A stretch of 64,000 bases of DNA from Cloacibacillus sp. (GTDB lineage: Bacteria; Synergistota; Synergistia; Synergistales; Synergistaceae), in contig JAVVPF010000001.1 of NCBI GenBank assembly GCA_036655895.1, forward strand, positions 62,001 through 126,000, written 5' to 3'. Positions 16,539-25,694 of this stretch are shown here, piece by piece. Below the pieces are notes generated by a model. It did not search any database. It saw only the letters and a program-made list of their open reading frames with translations, and had not been told where the DNA came from. Position 1 is the first letter of the stretch, and every line of letters starts with the position of its first letter. The position numbers and the translations under genes were made by a program.

Positions 16539-17489
16539 CTACGCTTTTGCCGCGAGCCTGTCCAGCAGCATTGCAATGAGCTTATAAGACATAACCTTCA
16601 CCTTTGGCGAGACCACAGATTCCCTTATCTGCCCCGCCTGCTTTTTGATTTCAGAAAACGCGGCTTCAGTCAGTCGTTCGACGTCAGAAATATTTTCGTC
16701 AAGCAGCGTCGCCGTCTCTTCAAGTTCTACCGGGACGGCGCCTACTGCTCCGGCTACGACCTTTGCGCACCTTTTTTCTGATGGGAGCCTCACCGCGAAG
16801 TTGACAAGCGGAAAATCTATAGAGGCGCGCACGCTGTATTTAAAAAAACAGCTTTTTTCATCAAGAGGCGCCTTTTTGACGCGTATCGCCGTGATGATAA
16901 AATCGCTGTTTTCCTCAACAAGTCCGTTTCTCTCACTGTGTCTTGCTATCAACTGCCCTATCGGAACGACAGAACATTTTCCATCTTCTATCATCTCAAC
17001 CTCAGCGTCGTACAAAAGAAGAGCCGTGGCAGTGTCGGAATAGTAGATGGCTTTACAGGTCTTTGAGTTGGGTATCTGGTGGCACTTGTCGCCGCCGGTT
17101 TTGAAACAGGGCGGAAACGAACTTCTCCACTCGCGTGACTGATTGAAATAGACGCACCTGCGGTCCTGCATTATGTTGCCGCCTATGGTCGCCGTGTTTC
17201 TTATCTGCGGGGACGCCGTCTCCTGCGCGCTTTCTGCAAGCGCCGGAAGATTTTTTCTGATGCCGTCGTTTTCCGCTATCTGTGCAAGAGTGACGCAGGC
17301 GCCTATCGTAAAGGCGGTTTCGTCGGACGTTATCGTTTTACATTCCGCAATGCCGCTTATGTCTATCATATCCGTCCGCGGTTTCACTCCGAGGTGCAAA
17401 AGCGGCATAAGGTCGGTGCCGCCCGCTATTACTCGGCCGTGATATTTTTCGTCTGTAATGTCCTTTAGCGAATCCACTTTGATATACAA
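16539..17489 (-). CDS. FAD-binding subunit of a molybdenum hydroxylase, with HcrB-type [4Fe-4S] insertion
   Basis: A 316-residue protein of the CoxM/XdhB family. FAD-binding motifs are VIAGGTDLMP (about 20) and TATIGGNIMQ (about 99). Directly after the second comes an insertion with four cysteines, 112, 128, 136 and 145 (C-x15-C-x7-C-x8-C; RRCVYFNQS, PPCFK, DKCHQ, KTCKA). This insertion is the hallmark of the beta subunit of 4-hydroxybenzoyl-CoA reductase, where it holds an extra [4Fe-4S] cluster used in reductive chemistry; ordinary xanthine dehydrogenases lack it. The gene is last in the operon, 12 bases after the molybdopterin subunit. Substrate is unknown; the context suggests an imidazole-type product of the lyase. 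Confidence 0.85.
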   Translation of the reverse strand: MYIKVDSLKDITDEKYHGRVIAGGTDLMPLLHLGVKPRTDMIDISGIAECKTITSDETAFTIGACVTLAQIAENDGIRKNLPALAESAQETASPQIRNTATIGGNIMQDRRCVYFNQSREWRSSFPPCFKTGGDKCHQIPNSKTCKAIYYSDTATALLLYDAEVEMIEDGKCSVVPIGQLIARHSERNGLVEENSDFIITAIRVKKAPLDEKSCFFKYSVRASIDFPLVNFAVRLPSEKRCAKVVAGAVGAVPVELEETATLLDENISDVERLTEAAFSEIKKQAGQIRESVVSPKVKVMSYKLIAMLLDRLAAKA

Positions 17490-17501
17490 AAAATCACCCC
17501 G

Positions 17502-19739
17502 CTATATTTTGTTGGGCAGCACGATGAACTGCTCGCAGAGAGGAAGGTTTGTGACCTCCTGCCCGCTGGCTCTTCTTACCGCGTTTACGATAGCTGGCGC
17601 AATTGGCACCGTGCTAAGTTCTCCTACGCTCTTTGCTCCGTAAGGGCCGTCCGGCTCCCAGCCTTCGGCAATGAGCGCGTGGATGCGCGGCATGTCGGCC
17701 ATCAGCGGGATCTTGTAATGCAGAAGGTCTGTTGACATAGGCTTTTTTGCGAAATTGTTTATCTGTATCTGCTCCGTGAGCGTGTATCCCACGCCCTGCG
17801 CCGCGCCGCCCTCTATCTGTCCCTCTACGGTGAGCGGGTTTATCGGCGTGCCTACGTCGACGGCCTCTATCAGGTGCAGGAGGCGTATCGCGTTGAGTTT
17901 TTTATGATATTCCGCCTTGACCATGCAGACAGAGAACGGATTGGGACAGGCCGCCGCTTTGTAGTCTCCCCTGCCGATTATCGTTCCGCCGCGCTGGTTG
18001 AAGAAGACCTCTTTTGCCGCCTCTTTTACGCTGAGATTTTTTTCGCCTGCTATGAACCGGCCCTCTTCAAAGAGCACGGGAGCGTTTGATATGCGCGAAA
18101 GCCTTTCCTGGATCGTGGCTATAAGATCCTGCCCCGCCCGGAGCACGGCGTTTCCGCATATAAAGGTCTGGCTGCTGCCGAATGTGCCGGTGTCGTACGG
18201 AGTGAATTTTGTATCCGCCGCGGTTACTGTGATATCCTCAAGCGGTATGTCCAGCGTCTCCGCCGCTATTTGCGCAAGCATAGTTTCGCTGCCCTGTCCG
18301 ATGTCGGAAGAGCCAACCTGGAGTTCCGCGCTGCCGTCGTCGTTCATTATGATAACAGCCGAGCTGAGTCCCTCTTTTGAGGACGGGCCTGATCCGTGGC
18401 AGGCGAAGGCGACGCCCCACGCCTGTTTTATATCGTCGTTTTCTATCGTAGCTTCGTTTTTTTCTATTTCATTTTTTTTATCAAGGCAGAGTTTGACGCA
18501 CTGCTCTATCTCGCAGCTAGTAAGCGTCAGCTCCGAGCCGGGGAAATGTCCGCCAACGCGGACGTGGTTTTTCAGCCGCAGTTCGATAGGGTCCATATCG
18601 AGCTTTTGCGCGAGCCTGTCTATTATCACCTCTCTGGCGAAGGCAAGCTGCATGTTTCCGTAGCCTCTGAACGCGCCGGCCGTCGCGTGGTTTGTAAGCA
18701 CGCACCGTCCGTCAAAGAAGTAATTTTTGATGCCGTATTGAAATTTTCTTGCGCCGGCGCACAGCACGGTCGGCCCGTGCGTCGTGTATGGGCCGGTGTT
18801 TAATTTATAGTCCGCGTAAAAGGCCTTTATCTCGCCGTCCGCGCCGGCGCCTATCCTCACACGCGCCCTTGCGCCGTGGCGCACTACCGTCGCGGTCAGC
18901 TCCTCTTCGCGTGTGTTCAATATCTTTACGGGTCTTTTGATCTTCTTTGAGAGAAAGACCGCAGCGGGCTGCGAGTGAAGTTGCTGACGCGCGCCGAAGC
19001 CTCCACCGACCGCGGGCTTTATTATTCTTATTTTATTTTCGCGAAGTCCGCAGAGTTCGCTTATAATTCGCCGCTCCTGAAAGATCGTCTGCGAATTGCT
19101 CCATATTGTGATCTCTTTTCCGCTGCTGAAGTCACAGATGCAGCAGGTCGGCTCAATGGCGGTGTGCTGCATAGGCGGGATGTTGAAGGTCTCTTCAAGG
19201 ATAATGTCAGATTCCAAAAAGCCATCCTCAACGCAGCCCTCCGTCACCTCTCTCTTCCAGATGACGTTGTCCTCTGAAAGATGCGGCTCAATAGTTTCCG
19301 CGCCCTCTTTAAGCGCCTCATCTATTGAAAAAAGCGGCTTTTTTTCCTGATATTCTATCTTTACTGCGCGGCAGGCCGCTTCGCAGGCCTCGGGCGAGTT
19401 CGCGGCGATGCACAGTATCCTGTCGCCCGCGCATTTCGGCTGCATAGTAAGTATCTTTTCATCTTTTAAGAGCAGCGCGGAGGGCGGGTTGCCGGAACAG
19501 TTGTACAGCGTCTGCGGCACCTCGTCGGGAAGCAGCGCCGCGATATATCCTGGCACCTTTTCAGCCTCTTTAAGGTCGATTGCGAGTACGAGGGCGTTTG
19601 CGTATTCGCTTCTTATCACCTTCGCGTAGGCCATGTTCGGAAGAGATATGTCGTCAGTGTATACTGCTTTGCCAGAAAGTTTATCGGCGGCTTCCAGCCT
19701 TACCGGCGAATGTTTTACAGTTTTAAAAACTTTTGTCAT
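17502..19739 (-). CDS. Molybdopterin-binding catalytic subunit of a molybdenum hydroxylase (set 1)
   Basis: A 745-residue XdhA/CoxL/HcrA-type subunit. Landmarks: GGGFGARQ in the first molybdopterin-binding region, GAFRGYGNMQ, and GPYGAKSVGE near the C-terminus carrying the Glu used as catalytic base. The ATG at 19737-19739 overlaps the stop of the iron-sulfur subunit gene (TGATG); an upstream in-frame extension is rejected because it lies inside that gene. With its small and flavin partners it forms a three-subunit enzyme that oxidises or reduces a heteroaromatic or aromatic substrate. The substrate cannot be read from sequence. Confidence 0.88.
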   Translation of the reverse strand: MTKVFKTVKHSPVRLEAADKLSGKAVYTDDISLPNMAYAKVIRSEYANALVLAIDLKEAEKVPGYIAALLPDEVPQTLYNCSGNPPSALLLKDEKILTMQPKCAGDRILCIAANSPEACEAACRAVKIEYQEKKPLFSIDEALKEGAETIEPHLSEDNVIWKREVTEGCVEDGFLESDIILEETFNIPPMQHTAIEPTCCICDFSSGKEITIWSNSQTIFQERRIISELCGLRENKIRIIKPAVGGGFGARQQLHSQPAAVFLSKKIKRPVKILNTREEELTATVVRHGARARVRIGAGADGEIKAFYADYKLNTGPYTTHGPTVLCAGARKFQYGIKNYFFDGRCVLTNHATAGAFRGYGNMQLAFAREVIIDRLAQKLDMDPIELRLKNHVRVGGHFPGSELTLTSCEIEQCVKLCLDKKNEIEKNEATIENDDIKQAWGVAFACHGSGPSSKEGLSSAVIIMNDDGSAELQVGSSDIGQGSETMLAQIAAETLDIPLEDITVTAADTKFTPYDTGTFGSSQTFICGNAVLRAGQDLIATIQERLSRISNAPVLFEEGRFIAGEKNLSVKEAAKEVFFNQRGGTIIGRGDYKAAACPNPFSVCMVKAEYHKKLNAIRLLHLIEAVDVGTPINPLTVEGQIEGGAAQGVGYTLTEQIQINNFAKKPMSTDLLHYKIPLMADMPRIHALIAEGWEPDGPYGAKSVGELSTVPIAPAIVNAVRRASGQEVTNLPLCEQFIVLPNKI

Positions 19740-20221
19740 CAAACGCACCTGCTCTCCTTGATTCTTTGAGCGGCAAGCATGACGGCGCTTTCGATTTTCG
19801 TATAGCCGGTGCATCTGCACAGATTTCCGGCCATAGCCGCTCGCACTTCAGAGGGGGACGGCTCCGGCCTCTTTTTCAGGAACGCGGCGGCGGTGAGCAC
19901 CATGCCCGGGATGCAGTATCCGCACTGTACGGCGCCCGCGTCGTAAAAGGCGCTCTGCACTATCTCAATTTCGCGAAAGGCGCCGGCTCCTTCGATCGTC
20001 CGTATGTTTGCGCCGTCTGCCTTAAGCGCCGGCATGATGCACGACAAAACTGGCTGGCCGTCTAGCAGCACGGTGCACGCGCCGCATTCGCCGCTGTCGC
20101 AGCCTCTTTTGCAGCCTTTAAGGCCGGCCTTTTCTCTTATCATATCCAATAGCGTCATATCTTCGGGGACTTCAAATGTAAGCGGCTTGTCGTTGAGGGT
20201 TACGCATATCTTATAATTCAT
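19739..20221 (-). CDS. [2Fe-2S] subunit of a molybdenum hydroxylase (set 1)
   Basis: A 160-residue protein with two [2Fe-2S] domains: a ferredoxin-like one (GCKRGCDSGECGACTVL, fourth Cys in VLSC) and a helical one (CGYCIPGM and CRCTGY). It passes electrons between the molybdenum and flavin subunits. It opens the second half of the operon, after a strong hairpin, and is coupled to the catalytic subunit by a one-base overlap. Confidence 0.9.
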   Translation of the reverse strand: MNYKICVTLNDKPLTFEVPEDMTLLDMIREKAGLKGCKRGCDSGECGACTVLLDGQPVLSCIMPALKADGANIRTIEGAGAFREIEIVQSAFYDAGAVQCGYCIPGMVLTAAAFLKKRPEPSPSEVRAAMAGNLCRCTGYTKIESAVMLAAQRIKESRCV

Positions 20222-20238
20222 ATCAATGACCTCGAAAT

Positions 20239-20267
20239 TAAAGAGGGCTGGGAGGCAGCCCTCTTTA
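20239..20267 (-). terminator. Hairpin between the lyase gene and hydroxylase set 1
   Basis: A perfect 12-base stem TAAAGAGGGCTG/CAGCCCTCTTTA with a 5-base loop. On the minus strand it is followed by ATTTCGAGG, with only short T runs, so it may be a leaky terminator or an mRNA processing/stability element that lowers expression of the downstream hydroxylase genes. Confidence 0.6.
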
Positions 20268-20287
20268 AATGGATTTGGTGGCTCCTG

Positions 20288-21811
20288 CTACTTGATGATT
20301 TTCTCTTTGACCTCTTTGATAAGTTTGCCGCTTTTTACAAATTCGAACGCCTTCTGGATGTCGGGCGATATCGGCCTGTCATTCGTGTAAAGCGGTATCT
20401 CTTTTCTAAAGGCTTGATAGGCCAGTTCCGTGCCTTTGCCAAGCGTAAATTCTTCCTGCATCTTTCTCAGGTCTATCGCCTGACAGGCGTGGATCGTCTC
20501 CATGCCGTAGATGTACTGAAGATTTTCTACGATCTGACGCAGATGCTGCGCCACTATCGAGATGTTGTTGGCGTGGTCCTCGATTGAGCCGGAGAGCGAG
20601 AGATAGTCGACGCTGCACGGGTTGGAGAGGTGTCTGATCTCCGTGTCGAGAGAGGCGAATGTCTTCTGGAATGTGCCGAAGCAATGCGATTCCCCACCGT
20701 CATGGCTGAGGAAGCGCGGCAGTTTTGTGAGCACCGGGTTTGCCAGCCTGATCATACGGTAGCAGGACATGCGCGAGACGTGGGTCAGCACTATCGAGAG
20801 CATCTCCATCGCTGTGGCGAGCGTCGTCGTCTCAAAGTTTGAATTTGAGATGATACGCCTTTCGTCTAAAAGAACGCATGGATTGTCGTCTGTCGAGTTC
20901 ATCTGGATGTATAGATATTTTTCAACGTAGGCGAGAGCGTCTCTCAGCGAACCGTTTACGTACGCGGCGCCGCGGAAACAGAGTGCGTCCTGTACCGGCT
21001 TGCCGGGGTAGGTTTTGTAAATGTCGCTGCCTTCGATGTATTTGCTGACGTTGGCAGCGCTCTCCGTCTGTCCGTCAAGTTTTCTGGCGGCCATAACGGC
21101 TGGGTCGAGCGGCGAGGTGTTGCCGTGCAGACCTTCGAGCGAGAGCGCGGAGATGATGTCTCCCATGTCCGCGAGCTCTCTCAGTTCTTTGATCGCAAGG
21201 GCCGCTTCGCCGGCAGAGAAGGAGCTTGAACTGACGATTGCAAGTCCGTCTTTCGGGCCGAGCGTCACCGGTTCCAGACCGGCAAGCTTGTGAGCCTCGG
21301 CTGACGGCATTCTGACGCCGTTGTAATTTACAAAGCCCTCGCCTATCATTGCAAGGCCGATATGGGAAAGCAGCGTGATGTCCCCTTCTCCGACGGAGCC
21401 TCTTTCCGGCATGACTGGGTGTATTCCGCAGTTCAGCAGCTCCGCGTAGCGTATCGCGATGGCGGGCTGAATGCCGGTGTAACCCTGCAGCAGGCAGTTG
21501 AGGCGTATCGCCATGATGGCGCGCACCTCTTTTTCAGAGGCTTCCGGCTTGATGCCGAGAGAATGCGAATATATGAGCTTGCGGTTGAAGGACTCAAAAA
21601 ATCCCTTCGCAATCGTGTGGTCTTTGTTCCAGCCGACGCCGGTGTTGAATCCGTATACGGGAACGTCCGAGTCGACGAGATCGTAAACGAGCTGTCTGGA
21701 TTTTATAAGTCTTTCCTCCGCGTCGGCGCTTACTTCAACTTTAGCTCCGTTTACAGCAATTTCCCATACTTTTTCGATTGTAAGGCCGTCGCCTGTAAGT
21801 GTAATAGTCAT
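20288..21811 (-). CDS. MIO-less aromatic amino acid lyase homologue, candidate ergothionase
   Basis: A 507-residue member of the histidine/phenylalanine ammonia-lyase fold: YGFNTGVGW with the conserved Tyr53, PERGSVG (135-141), VDYLSLSGSIEDH near the C-terminus. Histidine ammonia-lyases read GSVGASGDL here; this protein reads GSVGEGDIT, so the Ala-Ser-Gly that cyclises to the MIO electrophile is missing. The NGTQ motif that supports MIO is also replaced, by SSSS at 194-197. Known members without MIO include ergothionase, which eliminates trimethylamine from ergothioneine to give thiourocanate; a trimethylammonium group leaves without MIO help. The betaine-type transporter next door supports a betaine substrate. 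Hercynine or another betaine are alternatives. hutU and hutI are not nearby, arguing against ordinary histidine breakdown. Confidence 0.7.
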   Translation of the reverse strand: MTITLTGDGLTIEKVWEIAVNGAKVEVSADAEERLIKSRQLVYDLVDSDVPVYGFNTGVGWNKDHTIAKGFFESFNRKLIYSHSLGIKPEASEKEVRAIMAIRLNCLLQGYTGIQPAIAIRYAELLNCGIHPVMPERGSVGEGDITLLSHIGLAMIGEGFVNYNGVRMPSAEAHKLAGLEPVTLGPKDGLAIVSSSSFSAGEAALAIKELRELADMGDIISALSLEGLHGNTSPLDPAVMAARKLDGQTESAANVSKYIEGSDIYKTYPGKPVQDALCFRGAAYVNGSLRDALAYVEKYLYIQMNSTDDNPCVLLDERRIISNSNFETTTLATAMEMLSIVLTHVSRMSCYRMIRLANPVLTKLPRFLSHDGGESHCFGTFQKTFASLDTEIRHLSNPCSVDYLSLSGSIEDHANNISIVAQHLRQIVENLQYIYGMETIHACQAIDLRKMQEEFTLGKGTELAYQAFRKEIPLYTNDRPISPDIQKAFEFVKSGKLIKEVKEKIIK

Positions 21812-21855
21812 TTAATTATCTCCAATCATTTTTCAATGCGTTTTTTGATAAAGAA

Positions 21856-23421
21856 TTATTCAGAGACCTTATCAAAAAAGAATACTTTGACGAACGATAT
21901 GACTTGCAGCACAAATATGAAGAGCACTACGAAGCCGGCTGCCGCGGCAAGCGCCTTGACGCCGTCCACGCCCTGCGCGCCTCCGCCGAAGGCCGCCATG
22001 ATGATTGCGACTATGCCGACAGATACGCCCCAGACAACCTTGACCTTCGCGGGAGGCTCTGTGCCTATCGGAACGTTTCTCATGCACATTGAACCGATGT
22101 TGGTGAGTGTCGCGTCAGCGCAGGTGATGAAGGAGGCGAGTATTACGAGGATGTTGATAGGCAGTACGATGTAGCCGAGTCCGAACGGAAGGTGCTTGAG
22201 GAACTCCCAGAGCGCCATTATAGCGCCGCCGCTGTTGATGGCGCCCACAAGGTCCGCGCCGCCGGTCATCTGCATGTGCATCGCGCTGCCGCCCCAGATG
22301 GCGAACCAGAATATGCCAAATACGGAGGGAAGGATCCAGTTTACGACCATGTATTCGCGGACGGTCCTGCCGTATGAGAGCATGGCGAGGAATATCCCTG
22401 TGACGGGAGCGTAGCCGACCCAGAAGGCCCAGTCAAAGAGCGTCCATGAACGTGTAAGCGCGGGGCCGCCGATGTCGATCGGGTCAAGTCCCCAGAGCCA
22501 GAAGTTGTGGAACCATTCCGCAAGCCCAGCGGTGCCGATGCGGACTATGAAGAGCGTAGGCCCAGTTACCAGAAGAAGGATGAGCAGTCCGTAGTAGAAC
22601 CACGCGTTGAGCGAGCCTACGATTTTAAGTCCCTTGTCAAGCCCGACATAGGTCGAGAAGGTGAAGGCGCAGATTATAGCGGCGCCGATGCCGATGAAAA
22701 GAGGCAGGCTTTCGGCGATGCCGTATCCGCTTTTGAGGCCCGTGACGGTGAGGGTGATGCACATCGTAAGTCCGGTGGCGAGGCCTATCGTGAGGGCGAG
22801 CATTGAAAGCGTGTCGATTATAGCGGAGGCAAACGGCGTTGTGATACGGTCGCCGAAGAGGGGCTTCAGTGTAGCGGTTACGGTGAGGCTGTCCTTCTTA
22901 TGGTAATAGATATAGGCGACGAGCAGTCCGCACATCGCGTATATGGCGTAGGGTACGAAGGTCCAGTTGTAGTAGGTACGGGCCATGGCGAAGATGGCGG
23001 CCTGTGTTGTGCCGGGCTTTATGCCAAGTGTGTTGAGCTCGCCCCAGACGTTGCCGTAGTAGATGAGCGGTTCATTGACGCCCCATGTTACGATGCCCGT
23101 CGCTATGCCGCCGGTGAGCGTCATTGCGAACCATGTCCAGAAGCCGTATTTAGGCTTCGCGTCTTTGCCGCCGATGCGCATCTTGCCGAGTTTGGTAAAT
23201 GTGGCTACAACTACGAGGACGAAGCTTGCCATGATGGCGAGCTGGTAGAGCCATCCAAAGCTGTCGAGCGACCAGAAGAAAAACAAATTGCTTGCCTTTG
23301 TCAGCGCGTCCTTATCAACGATGCCGACTATTGCCGCGAGCGCCACCACTATGTAGGCGGGAATAAAAACCTCCCAGCGGATGGACTTTTTCAGGTCTGT
23401 TTCTTTCTTGCTTGGATCCAT
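21856..23421 (-). CDS. BCCT-family betaine/carnitine/choline-type transporter
   Basis: A 521-residue membrane protein with about 12 helices. The family core is around residues 325-355: WTLFDWAFWVGYAPVTGIFL followed by SYGRTVREY, and an earlier helix contains GIATGIVTWGVNEPL. BCCT carriers move quaternary ammonium compounds such as glycine betaine, carnitine and choline, either with Na+ or as exchangers. Its place between a molybdenum hydroxylase and the MIO-less lyase suggests uptake of a betainised amino acid such as ergothioneine, or exchange for trimethylamine or another product. An AAGGAGG site precedes the ATG. It is 44 bases from the lyase and 47 from the upstream gene, within one operon. 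Confidence 0.9.
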   Translation of the reverse strand: MDPSKKETDLKKSIRWEVFIPAYIVVALAAIVGIVDKDALTKASNLFFFWSLDSFGWLYQLAIMASFVLVVVATFTKLGKMRIGGKDAKPKYGFWTWFAMTLTGGIATGIVTWGVNEPLIYYGNVWGELNTLGIKPGTTQAAIFAMARTYYNWTFVPYAIYAMCGLLVAYIYYHKKDSLTVTATLKPLFGDRITTPFASAIIDTLSMLALTIGLATGLTMCITLTVTGLKSGYGIAESLPLFIGIGAAIICAFTFSTYVGLDKGLKIVGSLNAWFYYGLLILLLVTGPTLFIVRIGTAGLAEWFHNFWLWGLDPIDIGGPALTRSWTLFDWAFWVGYAPVTGIFLAMLSYGRTVREYMVVNWILPSVFGIFWFAIWGGSAMHMQMTGGADLVGAINSGGAIMALWEFLKHLPFGLGYIVLPINILVILASFITCADATLTNIGSMCMRNVPIGTEPPAKVKVVWGVSVGIVAIIMAAFGGGAQGVDGVKALAAAAGFVVLFIFVLQVISFVKVFFFDKVSE

Positions 23422-23468
23422 AAAAACAACCTCCTTAAGGCTTTATTGGATTATGAGGCTCTCGCCTC

Positions 23469-25694
23469 TTAACGCCTGGTTGATGCCGCTATCTTTGCCG
23501 GTGTGAGCGGAAGCTCCGTAAGCTCCGTACCGAGCGCTCTGTTTACCGCGTTTACGATGGCCGCAGATACCGGTACAGTGCTTATTTCGCCGATGCTCTT
23601 TCCTCCGTAGGGGCCGCCCGGCTCGCCGTCTTCAATGAGCATGATCTCCACATCCGGCATGTCCGGCGCGTTTATCATGTGGTATTTATCGAAGTTGCCC
23701 GCCTTCGGCATTCCATTTTTATCAAAGGCGAGCTCCTCGCAGAGCGCCATGCCTATGCCCATCTGGACGCCGCCGTATATCTGGCCGTCTACGAAATTTC
23801 TGTTGATGCTCTGTCCTACGTCGTGGACGGCGAGGTATTTGTCTATCTTCACCAGTCCAGTAAGTTTGTCCACCGTCACCTGTGCGAAGTGCACGCCAAA
23901 CGACGCGGGGTTGCTTTCGGGCGCGTGTTCGTAATGCGCCTCGATGGAGCGGCGGCTTTTGAGCATTATCTGACGCACCGCCTCTCCTATCTCAATGGTT
24001 TTGCCGTCTATCAGCAGTTTTCCGTCAACAAGTTTCGCTGGCGCGTCGTATATCTTTGAAGCCTCGGAGCAGAGCAGCTTTACGGCTTCTTCGGAAACGA
24101 GACGTGCGCACTCGCCGCAGACGTAGATGACGCGGCTTGCCTGACAGCCTGCGTCGTACGAGCTGTAGTTTGTATCTCCCTCTGTCACCGTTATCTTTGA
24201 AAGCTCTATGCCTGTGGCCTCCGCCGCTATCTGCGCGATCGCCGTCAGCGTGCCGTTGCCCAGCTCGTGCAGCGCGGTGCGCAGTATCGCGGAACCGTCC
24301 TCCAGTATGCGCATGGACATCTGTGTGACGTCATGATAGATGGTTTTATAATAGCCGTTGCCGTGCGTGCAGCAGGCAAATCCGGCGGCTGTGGCAAAAC
24401 GCCCGTCGGCGCTTACGATCGGCTTTTGCAGGTTCTCCCAGTCAAAGCGCCGCGCTCCGCGTTCGAGGCATTCGATGACGCGCGCTTTGCCTATATTGGA
24501 GGCGCCGCTTGGGTCGTTCTCCCATTCGTGAAGGAGGTTTTTCAGGCGGAACTCTACTGGGTCAAGGCCAAGCCTCGTACACATGAGGTCGGTGTGGATC
24601 TCGGTTATCGTATGTATCTGCGGCGAGCCGTATCCGCGGCACGCGCCTGCGGGCGTAGTCGATGTCCTGACGGTGCGCCCATGGTAGCTTAACGCCGGCA
24701 CGCGGTAGAGGCGCGAGGCCTTTTTGCCCATCGCCATCATCACTTTTTTTGTTCCGGAGAGGTAGGCTCCCGCATCTGCCGTTATCTCAAATTTGCGGCC
24801 CGTTATTACGCCGTCTGCGTCAAGCGCCGTTGAGACAGTGCCCAGCACGGCGGCGCGCGTCCTTGTGGAATGCATTGTTTCCGTTCTGTTCGTCGTTATG
24901 AAGACCGGACGCTTCAGCCTCCACGCGGCCCACGCGCAGAGCGGTTCAAAGACGCTCTCCTGTTTTCCGCCGAATGTGCCGCCCATGTTTGCCTTTATGA
25001 CGCGTATCTTTGAAAGAGGTATAGGAAGCACCTGCGCTATGGCGTGCTGTACTCCGAAAAGTATCTGACACGGCGTATGCACCTCTATCGCGTTTGCAGG
25101 ACGCGGCATCGCCAGGACGCAGTGCGTCTCCATCGCCGCGTGATGTATTTTTGGAGTGTATATGGTGTCTGTTTCAACGTGGGCTGCCGATGCGAACGCT
25201 GCCTCTGCGTCTCCGTAGCCGAGCGCGCCTTCAAAATCATCCATGCCGTCTTCGTGCAGCCTATCTGCGTTTTTGCCGGCCTCTTTTATGTCGACGACGG
25301 CAGCCAGCGGTTCGTATTCTACCTTGACCAGTTTGAGCGCGCGGCGGGCTTTTTCTTCCGAATCTGCCAGCACAAGCGCTATCCGGTCGCCGACGTGTCT
25401 TGCGTGGCGAGTGAGGATGGTTTCGTCGGGAAAGTCGTTCTGCCCCGGAAACCATTCGCCGCTGTTGTATTTATTCTGCGGCGCGTCAAGAAAGGTGAGG
25501 ACGATAGCACCCTCTTCTTGTGCAGAAGAGGCGTCTATTGATTTGACGATAGCGTTTGGATATTCTGAAAGCAGCGGAACGCCTACGAGCGTTCCCGCCG
25601 GCAGTTCGTCCGCAAGATAGGTATAGCTGCCGCGCGCCTTTTCCTGCGCGTCGTCGCGCAATATTCTTTTTCCGATATATTTATAATCAGCCAT
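23469..25694 (-). CDS. Molybdopterin-binding catalytic subunit of a molybdenum hydroxylase (set 2)
   Basis: A 741-residue XdhA-type subunit with MGGTFGGKQE, ACRGYGSPQ and the C-terminal GGPYGGKSIGE carrying the catalytic Glu. The start at 25692-25694 (MADYKYIGK) overlaps the FAD gene by 8 bases; the longer upstream frame lies inside that gene and is rejected. It is clearly divergent from set 1 in sequence, so the two sets are not a recent duplication and probably act on different substrates. Closest in style to xanthine dehydrogenase or purine hydroxylase D-type subunits; the true substrate is unknown. Confidence 0.88.
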   Translation of the reverse strand: MADYKYIGKRILRDDAQEKARGSYTYLADELPAGTLVGVPLLSEYPNAIVKSIDASSAQEEGAIVLTFLDAPQNKYNSGEWFPGQNDFPDETILTRHARHVGDRIALVLADSEEKARRALKLVKVEYEPLAAVVDIKEAGKNADRLHEDGMDDFEGALGYGDAEAAFASAAHVETDTIYTPKIHHAAMETHCVLAMPRPANAIEVHTPCQILFGVQHAIAQVLPIPLSKIRVIKANMGGTFGGKQESVFEPLCAWAAWRLKRPVFITTNRTETMHSTRTRAAVLGTVSTALDADGVITGRKFEITADAGAYLSGTKKVMMAMGKKASRLYRVPALSYHGRTVRTSTTPAGACRGYGSPQIHTITEIHTDLMCTRLGLDPVEFRLKNLLHEWENDPSGASNIGKARVIECLERGARRFDWENLQKPIVSADGRFATAAGFACCTHGNGYYKTIYHDVTQMSMRILEDGSAILRTALHELGNGTLTAIAQIAAEATGIELSKITVTEGDTNYSSYDAGCQASRVIYVCGECARLVSEEAVKLLCSEASKIYDAPAKLVDGKLLIDGKTIEIGEAVRQIMLKSRRSIEAHYEHAPESNPASFGVHFAQVTVDKLTGLVKIDKYLAVHDVGQSINRNFVDGQIYGGVQMGIGMALCEELAFDKNGMPKAGNFDKYHMINAPDMPDVEIMLIEDGEPGGPYGGKSIGEISTVPVSAAIVNAVNRALGTELTELPLTPAKIAASTRR

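Noticed and set aside
20288-21811. Simple annotation as histidine ammonia-lyase (hutH) in a histidine utilisation operon
   Set aside because: The MIO triad is absent and no hutU, hutI or hutG is adjacent; the neighbours are a betaine transporter and molybdenum hydroxylases.
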